This document shows, in pieces, positions 11,565-23,257 of a DNA stretch of 64,000 nt; positions within the stretch are counted from its first letter, which is position 1, and every line of letters starts with the position of its first letter. The notes under the pieces are model-generated. The model searched no databases, had not been told where the DNA came from, and saw nothing but the letters and a program-made list of their open reading frames with translations. The stretch is from Stictocephala bisonia (Eukaryota; Arthropoda; Insecta; Hemiptera; Membracidae), in the NCBI GenBank assembly GCA_035578905.1, contig JAQJVL010000797.1:186001-250000 (forward strand). The letters are read 5' to 3'. A program made the translations under genes and the position numbers.

Positions 11565-13535
11565 CAAGCATGTCTGTAATTAACTGTCCTCAGTGAAGAG
11601 GGTGTTACAATTACTAAACAGTTGTACGTACGTACAAGCATATCTGTAATTAACTGCCCTCAGTGAAGAGGGTGTTACAATTACTAAACAGTTGTACGTA
11701 CGTACAAGCATATCTGTAATTAACTGTCCTCAGTGAAGAGGGTGTTACAATTACTAAACAGTTGTACGTACGTACAAGCATATCTGTAATTAACTGTCCT
11801 CAGTGAAGAGGGTGTTACAAGTACTAAACAGTTGTACGTACGTACAAGCATATATGTAATTAACTGCCCTCAGTGAAGAGGGTGTTACAATTACTAAACA
11901 GTTGTACGTACGTACAAGCATATCTGTAATTAACTGTCCTCAGTGAAGAGGGTGTTACAATTACTAAACAGTTGTACGTACGTACAAGCATGTCTGTAAT
12001 TAACTGTCCTCAGTGAAGAGGGTGTTACAAGTACTAAACAGTTGTACGTACGTACAAGCATGTCTGTAATTAACTGCCCTCAGTGAAGAGGGTGTTACAA
12101 GTACTAAACAGTTGTACGTACGTACAAGCATGTCTGTAATTAACTGTCCTCAGTGAAGAGGGTGTTACAATTACTAAACAGTTGTACGTACGTACAAGCA
12201 TATCTGTAATTAACTGTCCTCAGTGAAGAGGGTGTTACAATTACTAAACAGTTGTACGTACGTACAAGCATATCTGTAATTAACTGCCCTCAGTGAAGAG
12301 GGTGTTACAAGTACTAAACAGTTGTACGTACGTACAAGCATGTCTGTAATTAACTGTCCTCAGTGAAGAGGGTGTTACAATTACTAAACAGTTGTACGTA
12401 CGTACAAGCATATCTGTAATTAACTGCCCTCAGTGAAGAGGGTGTTACAAGTACTAAACAGTTGTACGTACGTACAAGCATGTCTGTAATTAACTGTCCT
12501 CAGTGAAGAGGGTGTTACAATTACTAAACAGTTGTACGTACGTACAAGCATATCTGTAATTAACTGCCCTCAGTGAAGAGGGTGTTACAAGTACTAAACA
12601 GTTGTACGTACGTACAAGCATGTCTGTAATTAACTGTCCTCAGTGAAGAGGGTGTTACAATTACTAAACAGTTGTACGTACGTACAAGCATGTCTGTAAT
12701 TAACTGCCCTCAGTGAAGAGGGTGTTACAAGTACTAAACAGTTGTACGTACGTACAAGCATATCTGTAATTAACTGTCCTCAGTGAAGAGGGTGTTACAA
12801 TTACTAAACAGTTGTACGTACGTACAAGCATGTCTGTAATTAACTGTCCTCAGTGAAGAGGGTGTTACAATTACTAAACAGTTGTACGTACGTACAAGCA
12901 TGTCTGTTATTAACTGACCTCAGTGAAGGGGGTGTTTCAATTACTAAAAAGTTGTACGTAAGTACAAGCATGTATATAATTAACTGTCCTCAGTGAAGGC
13001 GGTGTTACAATTACTAAACAGTTGTACGTACGTACAAGCATGTCTGTAATTAACTGTCCTCAGTGAAGAGGGTGTTACAATTACTAAACAGTTGTACGTA
13101 CGTACAAGCATGTCTGTAATTAACTGTCCTCAGTAAAGAGGGTGTTACAATTACTAAACAGTTGTACGTACAAGCATATCTGTAATTAACTGTCCTCAGT
13201 GAAGGGGGTGTTACAGTTATTAAGTAGTTGTACGTACGTACAAGCATGTCTGTAATTAACTGTCCTCAGTGAAGAGGGTGTTACAATTACTAAACAGTTG
13301 TACGTACGTACAAGCATGTTTGTAATAAACTGTCCTCAGTGAAGGCGGTGTTACATTTATTAAACAGTTGTACGTACGTACAAGCATGTCTGTATTTAAC
13401 TGTCCTCAGTGAAGGTGGTGTTACATTTATTAAACAGTTGTACGTACGTACAAGCATGTTTGTAATTAACTGTCCTTAGTGAAGGCGGTGTTGCAGTTAT
13501 TAAACAGTTGTACGTACGTACAAGCATGTCTGTAA
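11565..13535. repeat. 70-bp tandem array with palindromic core (about 28 copies)
   Basis: Period 70 bp, seen directly as units in register at 11631, 11701, 11771 and onward. Each holds AATTAACTGTCCTCAGTGAA, GGGTGTTACAA and the palindrome TTGTACGTACGTACAA. Alternating variants (TATCTG/TGTCTG, GTCC/GCCC, ATTACT/AGTACT) recur in blocks. One unit near 13155 has lost 4 bp (a CGTA). Divergence increases toward the right end. Confidence 0.97.
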
Positions 13536-13929
13536 ATAATTTTCCTCAGTTTAGTGGGTTTAGTATTAGTATATATTTGTATACTAGTCAACCTACCATG
13601 GCGTATTAAGTTAGTATTATTAAATTTTCTCTTGTATGTACAATTATGTTCTAAGTAGATTTGTCTGTTATTTTTCAAAATATTCCTTAAAATAAATATT
13701 TATCAGCACCCCACATTCATCTCAATAACTTAATACACATTACGTCAGTATTGGTATCATATAAACTAAAACACATAAACATTGACGCAAAATGTTTATT
13801 AATTTGAAGATTTTGTCCGTAGGAATTGTCGATAGTATAAAATTAGGTATTTTAATCAGTTTTATTAACCTATAATTTATTAAATGTATACAAGTGAATA
13901 ATGTTTCAGGGTTTGTTTTATAATTATTA
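13536..13929. repeat. Non-tandem segment duplicated at 14296-14468
   Basis: 13614-13698 and 13837-13926 reappear directly joined at 14296-14468; about 138 bp between them are missing in the second copy. The segment itself is AT-rich and non-coding. Confidence 0.9.
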
Positions 13930-14283
13930 CAGTTATTAAACAGTTGTACGTTCGTACAAGCATGTCTGTAATTAACTGTCCTCAATGAAGGGGGTGTTAC
14001 GATTACTAAACAGTTGTACGTACGTACAAGCATGTCTGTAATTAACTGTCCTCAATGAAGGGGGTGTTACAATTACTAAACAGTTGTACGTACGTACAAG
14101 CATGTCTGTAATTAACTGTCCTCAGTGAAGGGGGTGTTACAATTACTAAACAGTTGTACGTACGTACAAGCATATCTGTAATTAACTGTCCTCAGAGAAG
14201 AGAGTGTTACAATTACTAAACAGATGTACTTACGTACAAGTATGTCTGTAATTAACTGTCCCCAGTGAAGGGGGTGTTACAAA
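13930..14283. repeat. Second block of the 70-bp array (about 5 copies)
   Basis: Same 70-bp unit, including TTGTACGTACGTACAA, with private changes (CTCAATGAAGGGG, GTACGTTCGTAC). It lies between the two copies of the AT-rich segment. Confidence 0.95.
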
Positions 14284-14295
14284 ATTTTCCCAATC

Positions 14296-14468
14296 GTATT
14301 ATTAAATTTTCTTTTGTATGTACAATTATGTTCTAAGTAGATTTGTCTGTTATTTTTCAAAATATTCCTTAAAATAAATATAAAATTAGGTATTTTAATC
14401 AGTTTTATTAACCTATAATTTATTAAATGTATACAAGTGAATAATGTTTCAGGGTTTGTTTTATAATA
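14296..14468. repeat. Internally deleted copy of 13614-13926
   Basis: The first part matches 13614-13698 and the second 13837-13926, joined within AAATAAATATAAAATT. The junction lies at a short ATA/TATA microhomology. Confidence 0.9.
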
Positions 14469-16179
14469 ATTTCAAAAAACACTTGATTCAACAAATTAAA
14501 ATAAAATTGAAGTTAATATTCATGTTGAAATATAGTCCTACTATTTTTAAATTTATAGTTAACATATAACTTACATATTTTAAAATCCGCCAGTGACTAA
14601 TAAATAAGTGAGAATATGATGTACATCTGTTACAATATAGTAAGAGAGAGTGTATTTATAGTAATTCCACCATGTCGTATTTATAATAAAACTCAACTAC
14701 CTGAGGATTTGTTATTAGATAAGCTAGCTATATCCTGGTTAATTGAGCAAACGAATGACATGACTGCTTCCCTTGCTATAGTTATAGCAACTTACATCAG
14801 GTCGTGTCACTTGAACGGAGAAACGTATTTGCACTTTTAGACCCGTAAACTGGATTGAGTGTTGTACATTGTCAAATATTAACTCTAATAATATAAAATC
14901 CTTTAAATTCAAAGAACTTACTTTCTACTTTTAAACGATGCCTGTTTAGGCACATGATCATGTGTCTTTGCAAAAACACAAAAGATTACTTTATTATTTA
15001 TATCACTCATTTTTTATTACACTTAAATTGTACTGCCGACTTATTGATATTTGCTAGGGTGTTAACAAATATTCTTTAGTTAATTTATGTTACAAACGTA
15101 TAATGATTATTGTTATAAAAACGTTTAAATTTTATTAACATATTTTTTCTGTTATGCTGTTATATTTTATTCATACGTTGACGTGTATTTTATAGTGCTT
15201 ATTATACTGTAATGTAACGATTATTGTTTATGATTTTCATTTTTGAGTTGATTATGTAATCTTGGTTGCAAATAATAAGTACTTATAAATGCAGTAAAAC
15301 ATCTTATTTGTCTTAGGAAAATATTAACAAATTGTGTATACTGTATTGTAAAATCAATATAATTGTTAATGAAGCAATAAGCTTCTCACAAATGGTTCTA
15401 AACTAAATATATTGTGGATGGGTGCAATGTAATAATATGTGTAGCAATTAAATCATTTCTGAATATAAATGTGATATTAGTTAGAATGAATTTAATTTTA
15501 TTAACGCTTAACAATAGTCCCTATCAATACATTAAGCGCATCAACAGACTTGGCAATGCAAACGTCTAATTTCTAATAATTTTTTAAAGATTGATATAAC
15601 TTAGTAGTTTCACGATAGATAAAAAGAGATAAATTCTTTGTTAATTTGACATAGTTCTATAAACAACGTAAAATTTATGCTAAACTTTAATTAGTCAATA
15701 AAGCTTCTTTTGAAACCAGTCTGTACTTTGGCAGAATAAAGCATCTTCTTTTTATGATCATATGAAAAATTAATTTAATAGTTACAACTGATTCTATAAA
15801 ACATCTTCTCTAATGAACATTTAAATAACTATATAAAAGTTGTAGAGTTGAAGGTTTTTTTTTTATTTTTAAAATGTTTTCACTTAATAGTCATTTTCAT
15901 TTATTTAATGAGATTAATTGCATTAATATACACTTGAAAATTACTATTAAGTCGAAACATGTTGTGGTATTATTTAAATAAAAATGTTTTAGAAGGGTAC
16001 TCAGTTTACATTTAATCAAATCGAAATAATACATACATATATATAATAATACAAATATATAAAGAGTTTATAGGCACAAAAGAATTTTTTTACATTAATA
16101 TCATGCTCAGAAGTGTACTCAAACCTTTTAAAGAATTAAGGAATTGTTTAAAGTTTGTGGACTTTTTAAAAGGGATTCA
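14469..16179. other. AT-rich spacer
   Basis: No conserved gene seen. A 74-codon ORF at 14616-14840 looks coding-neutral. Confidence 0.5.
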
Positions 16180-17191
16180 ACATATTAGCTAACAATCTCC
16201 TTAACACTGATGGATTTGTACTGTGAAGATACATGCAAGGCGAGTGTTCTGTTAAAAACATATTAGCTAACAATCTCCTTAACACTGATGGATTTGTACT
16301 GCGAAGATACATGCAAGGCGAGTGTTCTGTTAAAAACATATTAGCTAACAATCTCCTTAACACTGATGGATTTGTACTGCGAAGATACATGCAAGGCGAG
16401 TGTTCTGTTAAAAACATATTAGCTAACAATCTCCTTAACACTGATGGATTTGTACTGTGAAGATACATGAAAGGCGAGTGTTCTGTTAAAAACATATTAG
16501 CTAACAATCTCCTTAACACTGATGGATTTGTACTGTGAAGATACATGAAAGGCGAGTGTTCTGTTAAAAACATATTAGCTAACAATCTCCTTAACACTGA
16601 TGGATTTGTACTGTGAAGATACATGAAAGACGAGTGTTCTGTTAAAAACATATTAGCTAACAATCTCCTTAACACTGATGGATTTGTACTGTGAAGATAC
16701 ATGAAAGACGAGTGTTCTGTTAAAAACATATTAGCTAACAATCTCCTTAACACTGATGGATTTGTACTGTAAAGATACATGAAAGGCGAGTGTTCCGTTA
16801 AAAACATATTAGCTAACAATCTCCTTAACACTGATGGATTTGTACTGTGAAGATACATGAAAGGCGAGTGTTCTGTTAAAAACATATTAGCTAACAATCT
16901 CCTTAACACTGATGGATTTGTACTGTGAAGATACATGAAAGACGAGTGTTCTGTTAAAAACATATTAGCTAACAATCTCCTTAACACTGATGGATTTGTA
17001 CTGTGAAGATACATGAAAGACGAGTGTTCTGTTAAAAACATATTAGCTAACAATCTCCTTAACACTGATGGATTTGTACTGTAAAGATACATGAAAGGCG
17101 AGTGTTCCGTTAAAAACATATTAGCTAACAATCTCCTTAACACTGATGGATTTGTACTGTGAAGATACATGGAATGCGAGTGTTCTGTTAA
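16180..17191. repeat. 78-bp tandem array (13 copies) with an incidental minus-strand ORF
   Basis: The 78-bp units (ACATATTAGCTAACAATCTC, then TTAACACTGATGG and GAGTGTTCTGTTAAAA) are almost identical. Because 78 is divisible by 3, a 347-codon frame stays open on the minus strand (17209 to 16166) with a 26-residue repeat (NPSVLRRLLANMFLTEHS core). Of the four recurring variable positions, three change the amino acid (Ser/Pro, His/Tyr/Arg, Phe/Cys) and one is silent. That does not suggest selection on protein, so I annotate a satellite, not a gene. Confidence 0.95.
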
Positions 17192-17449
17192 AATATAAAT
17201 GCATGCCAATACTGTATATTATATAACGTTTTAGTCTGACCAGGTATCCTTTCCATTTGGCTTGAAAATGCATTTCCTCTACATTATAGTTGGTGAAAGA
17301 TTATGTGGTGATAATCTTCATCACTCTGAGACTGCATTAAACGGTACCAAAATGTTAATTACTTGTAAGTTGATTGAGTCAAGTTGAGACATAACCTACA
17401 GTCTAGGGTTAATGTGATAGTCCTGTGTCCAAGAAACGGCCACTTTAGC

Positions 17450-17681
17450 TCTCGATTAGAATATAAATAGGGCTTAGGGTAGGGCGGCGATATTGATTAG
17501 GCGGAGAGAGGTGTCGGGGGGTGGCTGGCGGGCGGCGCGGTCTGCGCACGTCGGGTGCGGACTGTCTCAGTTGTCCGCTCGCCACGCTCGGTGCGCTCTG
17601 TGTGCTGTCAGTGTTTACTACTTGGTGGGTTCTTGTGATACCTAAGATCCTATCACAACGTATGGATTAACAACACAAACC
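17450..17681 (+). promoter_or_regulatory. Candidate promoter and non-coding first exon, possibly of neuroligin
   Basis: An abrupt GC- and CpG-rich island in otherwise AT-rich DNA. It has a TATA box (TATAAATAG, 17462-17470) and two arthropod initiator motifs (TCAGT at 17567-17571 and 17608-17612). It ends in a consensus donor AACC|GTAAGT at 17682. It contains no long ORF, only a minimal upstream ORF (ATG GAT TAA) near 17661. This combination fits a transcription start with a 5' UTR exon. Assignment to neuroligin rests only on strand, position and the absence of any other gene downstream. It would imply a first intron of about 22 kb. A 78-bp minisatellite ends about 270 bp upstream. Confidence 0.5.
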
Positions 17682-20600
17682 GTAAGTCACTTCAGTTTAT
17701 TTTGTCTAATGTTATGTATTGTGAACGTTAATATAAGAAAACTCTCATAACAGATTTACTTACTTATAACTGGCCTAAAATTTAATAAAATTTTCTAATT
17801 ATATTCTATGAAGTTGACCTGTACCTAAATGGATATGTATAATATATTTTTTTTCGGATAAATTTATTTATATGTGCTAAAAATAATCCGGAAGCTGTTC
17901 TGTTTATCATATTGATATATTAGTAAACACTAAATGAATAATATAAAAAAAAAACATAGATCCGGATCAATAATAATTGTCTTTTAAAATTATTTAATGA
18001 AAATTAATTAAACAAGTTAACCATTGACGTAAGCTATACATTACAAAAACTCTTATATAGATAATTAAAATTTTTAGGTTAAGAATTATAAATATGAAAT
18101 CATTATTATTTACTCTATGATCAAGGAAGGCACGAAAGTTGAAGTATGATGCAAATAAAGTAATTTAATTTACAGATGAACTACTTGAAAACTCCGAAAC
18201 CTCTCTTTCATTGTGTTTCTGTGTTCACTGGAGAATGAACAAAATTCTAACCTTTGTTGCTCTGTGTGGATTGTTTGTATTTTCAATAATATTCAGTTGT
18301 TAGAATATTACCCGACGAAAAAAAGATGTTATCATGTTTTTGATTTACTTTATGTCTTAACCTAAACTTCTGTACTAATTAATTATGATTTTAACCTAAA
18401 GGTAAGACACAACACAACAAATAAAATAATATTTGTTTTGTTGCATGAATTTTGTTTTTTATTACTACCCAACTGTTAAAGTAACATCACTTTTTATATT
18501 ATTATGACTACGGATAGAAGATTAGTAAGGGAGTCACCGTATAAAATTAAGAAAATATGAATAGTTGTTTGTAGACACTTGATTATTAGTATATGTGATT
18601 TGTGTAAAGGAATGTTGCTTTGATAAGTAGTGTTATACAAGAGTTTGATATTTTTTAAACGGTATAATAACTGCGTAATTTTTTTTAGGCATGCTAATTT
18701 TATAACATTTTTACAACATTATTATGTAGTATATTACAAAACCTACAACCTATCAGTTGTTAATGATTCGATCTTAACAATCTTTGTACCATCTTTAAGG
18801 AAATAAATTTTGCAATTGTTGTGTATTTTGTAGTTTTTTAGTATTTAATTTTTAAAATATTAAGCTTTTAAAACTAAAAATAGCCACCATTTTGAAATGA
18901 TAAAAAGAAAGAACTTGATACTATATACTAAATTAGGTCTTATTATTCTCTTACATTTATTGGGTTTAAATATACTATCTTAAGGGGTGATATGACATAA
19001 TATGAAAAAAATAAATTCAGACAGACAAAAAGACAACTAAGCATTTTAGGGCTTGCGTTTATAGATACATTTGTTTTAGATTTCATGCAAGTCTTGAAGG
19101 GGTTTTCATGAACAACCCGTATTTATATTACTATAAATAACCCTAAACCGCATTTTTTAAGAATAGTTTTAAAAGAGAATATTTTAGTCTAGTGATTACC
19201 TTAAAATATTAAAACTTTTTGATCTAATATACACATAATATCTGAGGATGTCAGCTTAGAGAACTAGTCACATCGTTCTGAACTATGTTCAAAGTATTTA
19301 ATGAGAAATATTATACAGTATACAGTTTTGAATTAAACGTATAAAAAATAGCTGTCTATAGTGACAATCACTTTATGTTTGTCAAATACATTTCATGATT
19401 GATGAAACAGATAAATCGAAAGAAATATTTGTTGAACAGCATTGCAAGCTACTACAACATACAAAGTTCAAAATATTTGGAACTGACAGTACCTACTAGT
19501 GACGTTCTATTTAAATATTTATATTTATTAAAGGAAATAATAATAATAATTTTTTCAACCAAATATTATATATTAAATGTTAATAATGTAAATGGAAAAC
19601 AATATAGGAAATAAATCCTATGAAATTAAGTATTAATAAGGACCCAATTATTGGGTGGCATTTTATATAAGCTTTTATTATGTAAACTGTACAATTAATT
19701 AAACAGTAAACATTTGTCACTGTTATTATTGTTTAAAAAATATGAAATGTTTACCAATTTATAAATATAATATATAAAAACGTTAATATAGTATGTATTT
19801 TTTTAAGAAAACTGAATGTATACATATACAGAACATGTTCGTAAACTATTTATATAGATAATTTTAAAAATCCAGTAAAACATTATTTCTTGTCACTTTT
19901 TAAATTCATACCAACTCAGTAACCACGTTAGATCATTGAAAATCCCAGCGTGCTGTAATCGTGAACGTGGCTTTAGATTTAATTCTCAAATATCACTAGT
20001 ATTTTTTAAGTTGTGTTTTGGGGTTATATACGTCTGATAGTAATCGAACAAAGCATCTCATATATAATTAAAAAGACAAGGCGTTACACAAAGGTTGGAC
20101 TGGCTCTGCATTTTCAGATTCTATGTGTGAATCTAAGCTAAAAATGAAGTATATTTTTTTCAATTTCTTCTTTGTTCAGCGGTAAGATGCCATTTTGTTT
20201 TTTTCGTAAAACAATTTTTATCTTGGTTGTTATCTTTACGATTGTTACAAAACTCTGGAAACGGGTCAATGTCAGGTGGTAGTATTAAAAAAAAAAAAAA
20301 AAAATTAAATATGCTTATTTTTTTTAAATAGTAACCATCTTATTTTTATTTTAACAAATATCTAAAAAGCACTAGTTTTTTAAAAGTGTTGTCAGACAAA
20401 AACAGTTTTGTAAGCAACTTTCAATTTCCAATTATACCTCATTTGTAAAAACTGCTTTATAAATAATTATTTTATTAATTAACCTTAATTCACACGCAAA
20501 CTAAATGGCTATTAATTTGCTAGTATTTAAACAGTATCTGCCACCCCAAAGAAACATGAGGAATGGTTCAAGGCAACACTTAGTATCGGTAAGTTTTAGT

Positions 20601-20994
20601 AGTAAGGAAGATAGGAAAGAGTCATTAATTAAACATCATAAAAGTTAGGTAGTATGCTCGTAAACCAAAATCCTAGCTCTTGATAAATATACTTTATTGA
20701 AGGATCTCAAGCTTGTTTTAAATATATTAAGCTATGAGAATTGTTGTTATAAGTACTGTTATCATAAGAACAACTTTTATTTTCTCATATAAACAAACGA
20801 TCAGAATAGAAAAACAATTTCAGCTTTAAAAAAATTACAAATATTGTTGCCAGATTAGACTTACAAAACAAACAACTACTTAATATATCTTACATTATGT
20901 TATTATAAGAAGGATAATTGATTTTAAACTTTAAAAATATCAGTTATCTGTTAAAGATCTGCCTACGTTTGTATAAGAAACCTTACTTAAGTAC
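17682..20994. other. AT-rich putative intron sequence
   Basis: No exon recognised. It contains poly(A) at 20286-20303 and scattered short ORFs (for example 71 codons at 19399-19614, very Lys/Ile/Asn-rich) with no family resemblance. Confidence 0.5.
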
Positions 20995-22568
20995 ATCTAC
21001 TTAGTACTAGTCATTTTACAACTTTGACTACTGGAAAGTTTCCTTCCGGGTGAAAGCAGAGCATAGTGATTCCTCTTCCAAAGTCTAGCAATCCTACCTC
21101 AGTTTGTCAGTTTCAACCTATATCCATCCTCCCTGCCATATCTAATTTGCCAAATCTAATCTAATAAAATCCTGGAGCGGGTTGTATCAGAACAGGTGGT
21201 TGGCTACTTGGAATCTGAGGGTTTACTTCCTGGAGCTCAATCAGGTTTTAGACGGGGATTTAGCACTTGCTCCGCGCTTCTGAATATCACTGATGACCTA
21301 CTTTATGCGAGGGATAAGGGTTTTCAGAGTTTGGTTACAGCTTTGGACTTTTCGCAAGCTTTTGACTCTGTTAACTTTGACTTGTTGTTAGCAAAGCTTA
21401 GATTTTATCATTTTGACAACAATTCAGTCAGGTGGTTCTCGTCGTATTTATTTGGGAGAACTCAGCGTACAAAGGTTGGTGATCGGCTGTCTCCTGTGCT
21501 ATCCAGAACCGCTGGTGTCCCACAGGGAAGTTGCCTGGGACCAATTCTTTTTCTTATATACACTGCAGATTTAAAAAAACCACTGGAGTTCTGTTCTCTT
21601 CACTCTTATGCAGATGACTCACAGCTGTTGTTGTCTTATAACCCATTGGATAGAGCAGAGGCGGTGCATAGAGTCAAATCGGATCTGGAGAAGGTGAAGT
21701 CATGGTCGGACGATCATGGGCTTCTGCTTAACTCTGGTAAATGGTCTGTCTTGCAGGTGGACGGGCCATCTGTGAATTGTAAATAAGTAGTTGCTGTAAT
21801 CAGTTTGTCACTCTGGATGGTAAACCTTTAGTTACATCAAGTTCTCTAAAAGTACTTGGTGTCACTTTGGATTCTAGTCTTGATTTTACGAATCATATAA
21901 AAACTATAAGTAAAAGCATCGTGATCAAGCTGAAAACTCTGTATAGATGTTTAAAAATACTGCCAGTGTCTGCTAAGCTAGAAATTGTCCGCTCAACAGT
22001 TTTTCCTACCATATACTACGCTCTTCCGTCTTTCGCTCGTTGCCTGTCCCAGGAAAATGTCATGATTCTCACTAGATTGCAAAATCGAGCTCTGAAGTTT
22101 GTTTACAATCTCAAAAAGTTTGATCACATAAGCGAATTTAGATTAAGCTCTAGGGTGCTATCAATCATGGATTGCTGTAACCTACAGACTGTTAAACTTA
22201 TCTGCAAAATTCTCCAGACTGGGAAGCCTGAATATCTCAGGCAAAAGCTTATTTTCAGACATGAAATAAACACTCGACAGGACAGCCTACTCCATTTGCC
22301 AAGGGTCCGCCTAGAAATTGGCAAGAAAGCTTTTAGTTACTTTGGACCGGAGATATACAATACTTTGCCCCCTGCTTTGAAGAGCCTTAGTTACTGTTCA
22401 TTTAAAAAGCATGTCATAGAGATGTTTATATAATTATTATGTTTTAGTTTAAAAAGATTATTATTTACTGTATCTGTATGTTGTGACAAGAGTTGTCTTG
22501 TAAATCAGAGACTGTATCTTTGAAGAACGCTTGCTAATAAAGACCTTATTTATTTATTTATTTATTTA
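20995..22568 (+). mobile_element. 5'-truncated non-LTR retrotransposon with reverse transcriptase and TTTA tail
   Basis: Plus-strand reading begins with HFTTLTTGKFPSG-stop-KQ and then VIPLPKSSNPTSV and QPISILPAIS, the start of the LINE RT domain. The stop replaces the usual Trp before K. After a small insertion, KILERVV leads into an open frame (to 21786) with QSGFRRGFSTCSAL, ALDFSQAFDSVN, GVPQGSCLGPILF and YADD (21607-21618). A frameshift near 21785 precedes KVLGVTLDSSLDF and the remaining C-terminus (21867-22433). AATAAA (22535) and a TTTA-repeat tail (22547-22568) mark the 3' end. Endonuclease and ORF1 are missing. It resembles Jockey/CR1-type elements. The catalytic residues are intact but the ORF is broken at least three times, so it is inactive yet relatively young. 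Confidence 0.9.
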
Positions 22569-22998
22569 GTACAGTCTCAGGAAATAAACCAGCTCCTCTA
22601 GTCAAAACCTGAGCAGAGTTGCCTCAATTATTTAATTTGCCAAAATAATATGGTCTTCAAAATAATGGAATAGATAATTATAAATAAAACTGATTAAAAT
22701 AACATTGATATATTAACGTAAATAACATAATAAAATAAATTTTTCCAAGAAAATATGTATGTAAACAACAATAAAAATAATTATTTTGGTTAAATATAAA
22801 AGAAATAAGCAAATCCGCGTTTACACTTACTACAATATACAATAATAAAGTGTTAATATCTACAATACTAAAAAGCCATTTTTTAATTTGCAAAGCAATT
22901 TTGGTTATTTTGTAAACTTTTAATTTATTTAGGAACTTTATTGCACATATAACTTCTAAAATATAAGAAGTAACGTAGTTATATTTGGTGGAAGTAGG
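22569..22998. other. AT-rich spacer
   Basis: No gene recognised; a 110-codon minus ORF (22678-23010) is Ile/Leu/Tyr-rich with no family signature. Confidence 0.5.
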
Positions 22999-23257
22999 AA
23001 CCAACATCACTGCACTCTACAGAGCTAAGACACCGAACCAACATCACTGCACTCTACAGAACTAAAACACCGAACCAACATCACTGCACTCTACAGAACT
23101 AAAACACCGAACCAACATCACTGCACTCTACAGAGCTAAGACACCGAACCAACATCACTGCACTCTACAGAACTAAAACACCGAACCAACATCACTGCAC
23201 TCTACAGAACTAAAACACCGAACCAACATCACTGCACTCTACAGAGCTAAGACACCG
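22999..23257. repeat. 37-bp minisatellite, 7 copies
   Basis: Units start at 22999, 23036, 23073, 23110, 23147, 23184 and 23221, each AACCAACATCACTGCACTCT followed by ACAGARCTAARACACCG. Two unit types (AGCTAAG and AACTAAA) follow the order G-A-A-G-A-A-G, an incipient 111-bp higher-order repeat. Confidence 0.97.
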
